Assembly: GCF_900187855.1 (NCBI RefSeq) | Contig: NZ_FYEG01000009.1 | Location: 1 to 64,000, forward strand | Length of the DNA: 64,000 nt | Direction: 5' to 3' | From: Actinomyces minihominis | GTDB taxonomy: Bacteria > Actinomycetota > Actinomycetes > Actinomycetales > Actinomycetaceae | In this document: one piece after another, positions 37,146-44,924 of the stretch | Layout: every line of letters begins with the position of its first letter | How positions within the stretch are numbered: the stretch's first letter is position 1 | The notes under the pieces: generated by a model | The model's input: only the letters and a program-made list of their open reading frames with translations | What the model was told of the DNA's origin: nothing | Databases searched by the model: none | Made by a program: the position numbers and the translations under genes

Positions 37146-38215
37146 GCGAAAGGGGTTCCCGCAGGGACCTCGTCACCCTTCCCAAGGCACACCTTCACCT
37201 TCACTTCACCGGTTCCATGCGCCCGGCCACCATGCTGGAGCTCGCTGAGAAACAGGGGGTGCGCCTGCCCGGGCACCTGCTGGAACAGGACCCCCTGACG
37301 GTTCCCGCCGACGCACGCGGTTGGTTCCGATTCCAGCGTTCCTACGACTCCGCCCGCTCCCTGGTCCGCTCCGAAGAGGTTATGCGTCGCGTGGTTCGGG
37401 AGGCTGCCGAGGACGATGCAGCGGAAGGGTCCGTGCGCCTGGAGATACAGGTCGACCCCACCTCCTACGCCCCCTACGTCGGGGGAATCACCCCGGCCCT
37501 GGAGATCGTCCTCGACGAAGCGAACACCGCCACGCGCGAGACCGGAGTGGAAGTTGGTGTCATCGTTGCTGCCTCCCGCACCCGACACCCGCTCGATGCA
37601 CGGGTCCTTGCCCGCCTCGCGGCCCAATACGCCGGAGACCAACCGGGCGAAGTCATTGGCTTCGGCCTCTCCAATGACGAACGAACGGGTTCAACTGCCG
37701 AGTTTGCCAACGCATTTCAGATCGCACGTCGCGCCGGTCTGGCCCCGGTCCCCCACGGCGGCGAACTTCTCGGGGCAGAGTCGATACGTGAAGTCGTCAA
37801 CCACCTGGCCCCCCAGCGCCTCGGGCACGGGGTGCGGGCCAGTGAGGACCCGGAGCTCCTGATGCGACTGATTGACGACGGGATTGCATTCGAGATCTGC
37901 CCGTCCTCCAACGTCTCTCTGGGGATCTTTCAAGAACCGGCTGAGCTTCCCCTGCAGAGTTTTCTCGAGGCCGGAGCCACCATCGCCCTCAGCGCGGACG
38001 ATCCCCTACTGTTCCGGTCCCGTCTGGTTGACCAGTACAGAACTGCGCGCGACGTTCACGGACTTTCAGACCGGCAACTGGCCAATCTGGCCCGTGACAG
38101 CATTGACGCCTCCATGGCCTCGAAGGAGTCAAAGCAACGCTGGCGGGGACAGGTCGAGCAGTGGTACTCCGAGCCTCAGACAGGTGACAGCAGAGCGGTC
38201 CAGGGCGCCAGGTAG
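37136..38215 (+). CDS. Adenosine deaminase family protein
   Basis: This is a metal-dependent deaminase of the adenosine/AMP deaminase superfamily, converting adenosine to inosine in purine salvage. The 359-residue protein starts at a GTG overlapping the lipase gene. It has the metal-binding HLHFTGS (H21, H23), PHGGELLG in place of the usual HAGE, the catalytic RLGHGVRA, ICPSSNVSLG and the metal-binding SADDPLLF. Its last 40 bases overlap the convergent DUF3017 gene, and no terminator separates them. Substrate could be adenosine or a modified adenosine; the HGGE variant makes strict assignment uncertain. Confidence 0.85.
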   Translation: MVVGERGSRRDLVTLPKAHLHLHFTGSMRPATMLELAEKQGVRLPGHLLEQDPLTVPADARGWFRFQRSYDSARSLVRSEEVMRRVVREAAEDDAAEGSVRLEIQVDPTSYAPYVGGITPALEIVLDEANTATRETGVEVGVIVAASRTRHPLDARVLARLAAQYAGDQPGEVIGFGLSNDERTGSTAEFANAFQIARRAGLAPVPHGGELLGAESIREVVNHLAPQRLGHGVRASEDPELLMRLIDDGIAFEICPSSNVSLGIFQEPAELPLQSFLEAGATIALSADDPLLFRSRLVDQYRTARDVHGLSDRQLANLARDSIDASMASKESKQRWRGQVEQWYSEPQTGDSRAVQGAR

Positions 38216-38532
38216 AGGATGGCCACCCCGGCCAGCGCATACACAAGGGCATCTGACCAGCGGTTACGAGCAGAGAACCACGGGCGGCCGGGCCAGGCCA
38301 GGCGCAGCACTCCCATAGCGACCATGCCGAATCCAAGAAGAACACTGGCGGCGTAGGGGCGCTCTAACAGTGCCAGGAGGACAACTGCGATGACACCCAG
38401 GATTGCCCCGACGGCCGTAATGACTCCGAACACCAGCGAGGCGTTCTTCGATGCCCCCTGCTTACAGCCGGGCAGCTCAGGTCGGGACGGGGCAGGCTGA
38501 CCGTCCTCGACACCCGCACCTGCGCTAGTCAC
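38176..38532 (-). CDS. DUF3017 membrane protein
   Basis: This 118-residue protein has a short hydrophilic N-terminus (about 1-32) and three hydrophobic helices (about 33-57, 60-79, 95-114), matching the small actinobacterial DUF3017 family of unknown role. I start at the GTG at 38532, which overlaps the stop codon of the DUF6350 gene and has an AAAGGAGG site directly upstream; a much longer in-frame reading (from 38781) merely traverses the DUF6350 gene. In other actinobacteria DUF3017 lies after purH or folD. Here it follows DUF6350 directly. Its 3' end overlaps the convergent deaminase gene by 40 bases. Confidence 0.75.
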   Translation of the reverse strand: MTSAGAGVEDGQPAPSRPELPGCKQGASKNASLVFGVITAVGAILGVIAVVLLALLERPYAASVLLGFGMVAMGVLRLAWPGRPWFSARNRWSDALVYALAGVAILYLAPWTALLSPV

Positions 38533-39937
38533 CAGATCCCTCCTTTGCTGGACCCTTGAGGGCCGCACGGAACCTGCGACCCAGTTGCATTCTTGCACCA
38601 TCAGCTGTCGACGTGTCTGCGGAGTTGGCGTCGACCTCAACCTCACCGGTCGGTTCATCATCTTCAACCGGTGGGGCAACGGCGACTTCTTCCCCGGCAT
38701 CGGCAGTTTTATCCTGCTGCGACTCACGCACCCTGCCAAACCCCTCCGCCACGTAGCGGCGCGTTTCGGGGTGCAGGGCAAGTCCGGAGATCAGGGCCAC
38801 CCCACCGATCAACCCGCTGAGCGCCAACCAGGTCAGGGGCGTGGGGCCCAACTCTGCGAGCAGTCCCCCTCCGAGTCCGCCGCGTGAGGTCTGCATCCAC
38901 AGGAACACAAGGAGGGCGAAGACCGTGAGCGCGACCCCTCCCCTTCGGGCTGAATCGGCCAGGGTGAGGCGAGCCGTCGTCACGGAAAAGAACACACCGA
39001 GCAGGATCCCCAGGAGGGCAAGCAGCAGGGTGACCCACACACCGGGAGCAGTCACCGGGATCGTCGCGACAATGGGCAGATAGACGGGGATGTCCTCCGC
39101 AATCGGCGTGCTGGCACCCACCACCACGCCGGTGAGGACGGTGAAGCCGGTGCCTGCCATCCACGCCAACGCGCAGGCCAAAAAGAGCGGCAGGTACATG
39201 GCTTGCAGCAGTCCCAGGCCAAAGTTCCCGGTGGTATCAAAGCCGAACATTGAGGTTGAATCGAGCACGCCCTGCCACGAGGTGGTCAGGGTTGCGATGA
39301 ATGCAATGAGGGAAACTCCGGCGGTGACCGCCAACCACAGCAGCGCGGTCCGCACCCCGATCCAGATCCAGCGCTGCCGCTTGGCCCAGCGGGGAAACTC
39401 CCCGGTCTGCCTGGCAACTCCCCACCCCACGGCGAGCAGTCCCAGAAGGAGGGCGCCGAGAAGAGACCACCAGATGCTCACCTGTGCACCGGTGGCAAGC
39501 AGGATGATGACAACAGTCAAAAGGTAAAACGGCAACGACATCCACAGGGCGGCAGAACCAAAGTTGCGCCCGGTAAGCAGCAGGGCGCGGTAGAGGACGA
39601 GCTGCACCAGGGTCCACGTCAGTGGGACCAGACTGACAGTGAGGCCCCCGAAGGTGGCGGATGCCCCCAGGGTGGTGGCCCAGAACTCGGTGCCCGCCCG
39701 GCTGGCGCCCCCAATGGTCTGCTCGCGCAGCCATGGGTTTGAGGCCTCAACCAGGAAAGCCACCGCAAAGAGCAGTGCGGGAACCAACCAGCCCAGAAGG
39801 GCCGCCTCAATGCCCGCAAGCGCACTTCTCGCCCACCCGGGGGGAAGGGAGATGGTCAGGGTTGGGCGTTCGCGATAGGTTGCCTTTTCGCTGGCGCCCA
39901 ACCCCTCGGTGTCCTGGTTCGTGCTTGCGGTACTCAT
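38525..39937 (-). CDS. DUF6350 multi-span membrane protein
   Basis: This 470-residue protein has a short N-terminus and about ten to twelve hydrophobic spans through residue 405, then an acidic cytoplasmic tail rich in Glu, Asp, Ala and Thr. It fits DUF6350, an actinobacterial membrane family that usually lies between sucD and purN; its role is unknown, although some databases describe relatives as PerM-like division proteins. It begins MSTASTNQDTEGLG, 61 bases after sucD in the transcript direction. The downstream neighbour is DUF3017, with the two genes overlapping. Confidence 0.78.
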   Translation of the reverse strand: MSTASTNQDTEGLGASEKATYRERPTLTISLPPGWARSALAGIEAALLGWLVPALLFAVAFLVEASNPWLREQTIGGASRAGTEFWATTLGASATFGGLTVSLVPLTWTLVQLVLYRALLLTGRNFGSAALWMSLPFYLLTVVIILLATGAQVSIWWSLLGALLLGLLAVGWGVARQTGEFPRWAKRQRWIWIGVRTALLWLAVTAGVSLIAFIATLTTSWQGVLDSTSMFGFDTTGNFGLGLLQAMYLPLFLACALAWMAGTGFTVLTGVVVGASTPIAEDIPVYLPIVATIPVTAPGVWVTLLLALLGILLGVFFSVTTARLTLADSARRGGVALTVFALLVFLWMQTSRGGLGGGLLAELGPTPLTWLALSGLIGGVALISGLALHPETRRYVAEGFGRVRESQQDKTADAGEEVAVAPPVEDDEPTGEVEVDANSADTSTADGARMQLGRRFRAALKGPAKEGSGD

Positions 39938-39998
39938 TCCCTCAATCTTCGACCCTCAGTGGGAAGTGTTGCCCGTCGGCACGCGGCATGTCGGATGA

Positions 39999-40931
39999 CT
40001 AGTTGATCTCCAAGAAGGTTGCCCGCGCCAGCTCGGCGGTCTGGCTGGGGGTGCGACCCACCTTCACCCCGACCTTTTCCAGGGCTTCCTTCTTAGCCTC
40101 CGCTGTTCCCGAGGAACCGGAGACAATGGCACCCGCGTGGCCCATGGTCTTTCCCTCCGGGGCGGTGAACCCGGCGACATAGCCGATGACGGGCTTGGTG
40201 ACGTGGCCTGCAATGTACTCGGCGGCGCGTTCTTCCGCGTCTCCGCCGATCTCTCCGATGAGGACGATGACCCGGGTGTCGGGGTCCTCTTCAAATGCCT
40301 TGAGTGCATCGATATGGGTGGTTCCCACCACCGGATCTCCGCCAATGCCAATGCAGGTGGTGAATCCGATGTCCGATAGTTCGTACATCATCTGGTAGGT
40401 CAGAGTGCCCGACTTCGAGACCAGTCCGATCCCGCCGGCCCCCGTGATGTCTGCCGGGGTGATGCCCACGTTGGAAAGTCCCGGGCTGATAATCCCGGGG
40501 CAGTTCGGCCCAATCAGACGCACTCCCTTGTCGAGGGCGTGCTGGACGAAAGCGACGGAGTCGGCAACCGGGATCCCCTCGGTGATGACAACCACCAGCT
40601 CAAGATCGGCGTCGATAGCTTCCATTACCGCACCCTTGGCGAATGCCGGGGGAACGAAGACGACAGAGACGGTGGCGCCCGTTGCTTCCTTCGCCTCAGC
40701 AACGGTGCCGAAGACGGGGATGTCTACCTCTCCGCTTTCAACCAGGCCCCGGTCGTGGCGGTGCCCGTAACCATTGACCTCGAAGTGGACGGAAGTTCCG
40801 GCCTTGCGCGGGTTGACGCCGCCGACAATATTGGTTCCTGAGTCCAGCATGCGCTGGGTGTGCTTCATACCCTCAGACCCTGTCATGCCCTGAACGATGA
40901 CACGGTCGGCTTCAGTCAGAAATACAGCCAT
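39999..40931 (-). CDS. sucD: Succinyl-CoA ligase (ADP/GDP-forming) alpha subunit
   Basis: This subunit binds CoA and carries the phosphorylated histidine in the TCA-cycle step from succinyl-CoA to succinate. The 310-residue protein has the CoA-binding [22 protein letters not shown], the [11 protein letters not shown] segment and the active-site [22 protein letters not shown] type histidine motif near residue 260. It carries a polar insertion of about 15 residues (around 53-67, [14 protein letters not shown]) between the CoA-binding strand and VDIPVFGTV that is absent from the E. coli protein. It follows sucC by six bases. Confidence 0.96.
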   Translation of the reverse strand: MAVFLTEADRVIVQGMTGSEGMKHTQRMLDSGTNIVGGVNPRKAGTSVHFEVNGYGHRHDRGLVESGEVDIPVFGTVAEAKEATGATVSVVFVPPAFAKGAVMEAIDADLELVVVITEGIPVADSVAFVQHALDKGVRLIGPNCPGIISPGLSNVGITPADITGAGGIGLVSKSGTLTYQMMYELSDIGFTTCIGIGGDPVVGTTHIDALKAFEEDPDTRVIVLIGEIGGDAEERAAEYIAGHVTKPVIGYVAGFTAPEGKTMGHAGAIVSGSSGTAEAKKEALEKVGVKVGRTPSQTAELARATFLEIN

Positions 40932-40937
40932 TTCCGT

Positions 40938-42161
40938 TTACTTCCCCTCTGCTTCGATGTCGATCGTGACGGTTACCTTGGCGTCTTCGCGACCCAGGGT
41001 GACGGCGGCGAACTCTGCCGCTGCAGCTGCTGCCGCATCCATGGTGTCAACCATGGTCACCAGTGGGTGACCTGCTTGGCCCAGGATCTCGCGTCCCTCT
41101 TCGACAGAGTTTCCGTCCAGTCGGACCACGATCGGCTTGGTGGCCTCATCGCCCAGGATCTCCAGGGCACCGATAATCCCCCGTGCGACCTCGTCACAGG
41201 CTGTAATACCACCGAAGACGTTGACAAAGACGGACTGCACCTGCTGGTCATGCAGGATGACTCCGAGGCCCTTGGCCATCACCTCCGCAGAGGCACCACC
41301 ACCGATGTCAAGGAAGTTAGCCGGGCGAACATCGTAGGGCTCACCAGCCATGGCAACCACATCCAGGGTCGACATAACGAGGCCGGCGCCGTTACCGATA
41401 ATTCCGACCTCACCCTCAAGACGGACGTAGTTGAGCCCCGCCTCCTGGGCGGCGACCTCAAGGGCATCATCTGAACGTCGGTCTGCCAGGGCAGCGTGGG
41501 CTTCGTGACGGAACGAGGCGTTGTCATCCAGTGAGATCTTGCCGTCGAGGGCGATAATCTTACCGTCGGTCGCCTTCACCAGGGGGTTGACCTCAACCAG
41601 TGTGGCGTCCTCACCCTGGTAGACCTTCCACAGGTCGACGATGACGGGTGCGATAGCTTCGGTTTCTTCGGCATCGAAGCCGGCTTCACCGAGAATGGCG
41701 CGAGCCACCTCGGGGTTGATTCCAATCGCTGGATCAAGGGAGACGCGTGCCAGTGCTTCGGGTCGTTCCTTAGCCAGGGTCTCAATGTCCATTCCGCCCT
41801 CTTTGGAGCAGAGGACGATATCGCAGCGTTCGGCGCGGTCGAGGAGGATCGAGAAGTAGTACTCTTCGGCGATGTCCACCCCTGCGGCCACCAGCACCGA
41901 GTAGACGGTGTGACCCTTGATGTCCATCCCGAGGATTTGACGAGCCCACCCCTCAGCCTCATCGGCACTCCACGCCAGTTTGACGCCGCCGGCCTTGCCG
42001 CGACCACCAATCTTGACCTGTGCTTTGACGACCACGGGGAAGACCCCGACGCTCTCAGCTGCCTTCCTCGCCTCCTCCGGTGTTGTACAGACGACGCCGG
42101 TAACCACCGGCACACCGTAGGCATCGAAAATATCCTTAGCCTGGTATTCGTAAAGGTCCAC
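40938..42161 (-). CDS. sucC: Succinyl-CoA ligase beta subunit
   Basis: This is the ATP-grasp subunit that binds the nucleotide and succinate. The 407-residue protein begins [19 protein letters not shown], with the typical N-terminal ATP-grasp domain ([17 protein letters not shown]) and a C-terminal domain with [11 protein letters not shown] and [14 protein letters not shown], the conserved GGI loop. The length is slightly above the E. coli protein (388). It is the first gene of the sucCD operon, followed by DUF6350 and DUF3017. The gap 42162-42305 to pcrA shows no gene. Confidence 0.96.
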   Translation of the reverse strand: MDLYEYQAKDIFDAYGVPVVTGVVCTTPEEARKAAESVGVFPVVVKAQVKIGGRGKAGGVKLAWSADEAEGWARQILGMDIKGHTVYSVLVAAGVDIAEEYYFSILLDRAERCDIVLCSKEGGMDIETLAKERPEALARVSLDPAIGINPEVARAILGEAGFDAEETEAIAPVIVDLWKVYQGEDATLVEVNPLVKATDGKIIALDGKISLDDNASFRHEAHAALADRRSDDALEVAAQEAGLNYVRLEGEVGIIGNGAGLVMSTLDVVAMAGEPYDVRPANFLDIGGGASAEVMAKGLGVILHDQQVQSVFVNVFGGITACDEVARGIIGALEILGDEATKPIVVRLDGNSVEEGREILGQAGHPLVTMVDTMDAAAAAAAEFAAVTLGREDAKVTVTIDIEAEGK

Positions 42162-42305
42162 TCCGTTGTTCCCTTTCTGGGCCTGTAGTGCAGGGACATG
42201 CGGCCGGGCTCCTCAAAAGATGAAGTACACCACCCACAATCTTGCCTCTCCAAGATAGCGCTTTAGGCCCCCTGCCGCACCGAAGTGTCCGACGAAAGTC
42301 CCCAA

Positions 42306-44852
42306 CTAGAGTTTTGTGAGAGGTGCCATACGGAGCAGAAGGCGTTTCGTGACATTGCCGAAATCAATCTTGGCCACGGCGGAACGACCTGTTCCCTCGT
42401 TTCCAATCACCACTCCCTCACCGAGGGTGGCGTGGAGGACATGGTCACCGACGGCAAGCGACAGGGTGGCTGGTTCTTCAGTCTGGGTCTTAGTGACCTC
42501 AGGCTTTTCTGCCTGGACGCGAGAGGGGCTGCGGGTTGCTGAACGGGCTGCACTGCGAAGTTTGGCTGCCTTCTTGACCAGCGACTCTCCCTCGCTGTCA
42601 TCTGCCCCCCACGATGAAGTTGCCCGTGCGCCGGCCGGTCTGGATACAGCTGGCCTTGACCCCCACGCGGAGGCAGAGCCGGATCCCCACGACTTGGCGC
42701 GTCCCCCGCCGATCACCGGAGCGGAGTCTGATCCGTACCCACCCCAGTCGCTGTCATCGAAGGAACGGTGTCGGGCCCGCTCATGCGAGGTGTTCCACAT
42801 CTGCTCACGGGTCGATTCGCTGCGCACCTCTACCGCCTCGGAGGGAAGATCATCCAGGAAGCGCGAGGGTGGAAGGTGCTCTACTGAACCCCAGGCACTG
42901 CGGGATGCGGCGCGGGTGATGTAAAGCTGCTTCTGGGCGCGGGTGAGAGCCACGTAGGCCAGGCGGCGCTCCTCTGCCAGTTCGGCCTCATCGTCCATGG
43001 AACGCTTGTGGGGGAAGGTCCCGTCTTCCATTCCGGTGACGAACACATAGGGGAACTCAAGGCCCTTGGCGGTGTGGACAGTCATCATGGTGACCTGGCC
43101 GCGTCGCTCTCCCTCTGCGGGAATCTGGTCTGCATCAGCAACCAGGGCGACCCGTTCGAGGAAGGCCAGCAGGTCCACCTGGTCAACACTGCCCTCATTG
43201 GCAAAATCCTCGGCGACCGAGACCAGTTCTGCAAGGTTCTCTACCCGCGAGGCATCCTGGGGGTCCTGCGAGGCGCGTAGTCCGGCCAGGTAGCCGGTGT
43301 CATCAAGGATCTTCTCAAGAATTACGGCCGGTTTGGCACCCGCCGAGTTCATCGCACGCATCTCTTCTAGCATCCCCCAGAACTGGGCAGCAGAAGCACG
43401 GGCGCGAGCCGAGAGCCCCTCAATCGAGCGCTCACTGTCCTGCAGCGTGTCGGCCAGTGCGCCGCCGAAGGAGAGTCCGTAGCGGTCCGCATGGGCCGCG
43501 ATAGCCGCCTGCGCGATGTCGCCGATGCCTCGGCGCGGAGTGTTGAGAACGCGGCGCAGCGCCACGGTGTCATCTGGGTTCACCACCGCCTGGAGGTAGG
43601 CCAGAGCATCCTTGATCTCAAGGCGCTCATAGAAACGAGTACCCCCGACGATGCGGTAGGGAATGCCCGACCTCAGCAGCAGTTCTTCAATTACTCGGGA
43701 CTGCGCGTTAGTACGGTAGAAGATTGCGATGTCGCCCCAGTCGACATTCTTCATATCGAGGTCACGCAGCTCAGAGATGATCACCCTGGCCTCATCATGC
43801 TCAGAGTCACCGGCGTGAAGCACCACCTGCGGTCCGGTTCCAGCTGCCGTCCACAGATTCTTAACCCGGCGGCCTTTGTTCCGCGAAATCACCGCATTGG
43901 CTGCGTCAAGGATGTTCTGAGTGGAGCGATAGTTCTGTTCCAAGAGGATGGTGGTGGCGTTGTCATAATCCTTCTCAAACTCTTCGATGTTACGAATCGA
44001 AGCACCACGGAAGGCATAGATCGACTGGTCTGAGTCACCCACCACGGTCAGCTGGGCCGGGGGGACACCGTCCGAACCGTCCCCCACCAGTTCACGAACG
44101 AGGACGTACTGCGCGTGGTTCGTGTCCTGATACTCATCAACCATGATCTGGCGGAACCGACGGTGATAGGCCTCAGCTATCCCCGGATGCGCCTGCAGCA
44201 TCTCTACCGTCAACATGATGAGGTCATCGAAGTCCACGGCATTGGCCTGGCGCAGCCGCTTGTTGTACTCACGGTAGGCGGTGGCAATCATCTGTGACAG
44301 GGGATCTTTCGGTGCCTCTTCGGCGTACTTAGACGGAGTGATCAGCTCATTCTTGAGGTCCGAAATCTTGCCCGAGACAAAGCGGGTGGTAAACCGCTTG
44401 GTGTCAACATTTTGATCCTTGAGGATCATGCCGAGCAGGCGCTGGGAATCCTGGGCGTCGTAGATGCTAAACGTCGACTTGAGCCCCGCCGCACCGTGGT
44501 GCTCTCGCAGGATGCGCACACAGGAGGAGTGGAAGGTGGAGACCCAGACCCGCCGCCCCTCAGGCCCAATCAGCTTCGCCGTGCGCTCACGCATCTCAGC
44601 GGCCGCCTTGTTGGTGAACGTGATGGCCAGGATCTCTCCGGGTCGGGCCTGGTGGGTTTGCAGGATATGGGCAATGCGGTGCGTTAGCACCCGGGTCTTA
44701 CCGGAACCTGCCCCCGCCATGATCAGCAGCGGGGTTCCGGTGTGAACCACCGCGGCAGCCTGCTGCTGGTTGAGTCCTGAAAGGATGTCGGACGGCGCCT
44801 GCTCTACCGGTTCGGGAGGAAGCGCGTCGAAGAGAAAGTTCTGGAAGTCCAT
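42306..44852 (-). CDS. pcrA: ATP-dependent DNA helicase PcrA (UvrD family)
   Basis: This is a superfamily 1A 3'-5' helicase acting in repair and plasmid replication. The 848-residue protein has the Q motif LNQQQAAAV, Walker A AGAGSGKT (46-53), the DEYQDTN Walker B segment, GDSDQSIYAFRGA, and the C-terminal motif V/VI region (VMTVHTAKGLEFPYVFVTGM-type and VALTRAQKQL). A basic, low-complexity linker (about 680-790) precedes a Tudor-like C-terminal domain (GDHVLHATLGEGVVIG), the PcrA hallmark. It is a single gene between sucC and the lysyltransferase gene. Confidence 0.95.
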   Translation of the reverse strand: MDFQNFLFDALPPEPVEQAPSDILSGLNQQQAAAVVHTGTPLLIMAGAGSGKTRVLTHRIAHILQTHQARPGEILAITFTNKAAAEMRERTAKLIGPEGRRVWVSTFHSSCVRILREHHGAAGLKSTFSIYDAQDSQRLLGMILKDQNVDTKRFTTRFVSGKISDLKNELITPSKYAEEAPKDPLSQMIATAYREYNKRLRQANAVDFDDLIMLTVEMLQAHPGIAEAYHRRFRQIMVDEYQDTNHAQYVLVRELVGDGSDGVPPAQLTVVGDSDQSIYAFRGASIRNIEEFEKDYDNATTILLEQNYRSTQNILDAANAVISRNKGRRVKNLWTAAGTGPQVVLHAGDSEHDEARVIISELRDLDMKNVDWGDIAIFYRTNAQSRVIEELLLRSGIPYRIVGGTRFYERLEIKDALAYLQAVVNPDDTVALRRVLNTPRRGIGDIAQAAIAAHADRYGLSFGGALADTLQDSERSIEGLSARARASAAQFWGMLEEMRAMNSAGAKPAVILEKILDDTGYLAGLRASQDPQDASRVENLAELVSVAEDFANEGSVDQVDLLAFLERVALVADADQIPAEGERRGQVTMMTVHTAKGLEFPYVFVTGMEDGTFPHKRSMDDEAELAEERRLAYVALTRAQKQLYITRAASRSAWGSVEHLPPSRFLDDLPSEAVEVRSESTREQMWNTSHERARHRSFDDSDWGGYGSDSAPVIGGGRAKSWGSGSASAWGSRPAVSRPAGARATSSWGADDSEGESLVKKAAKLRSAARSATRSPSRVQAEKPEVTKTQTEEPATLSLAVGDHVLHATLGEGVVIGNEGTGRSAVAKIDFGNVTKRLLLRMAPLTKL

Positions 44853-44924
44853 GGCGCCTCTACCTTAGGACAGCCCTCCGACATCCACTGACCGCAGCAC
44901 CGGGTCCGTGGACAACCCCGCTTC

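Noticed and set aside
38176-38781. Longer 201-codon version of the DUF3017 gene
   Set aside because: The N-terminal 83 codons lie inside DUF6350 in another frame; the GTG at 38532 has a near-perfect RBS.
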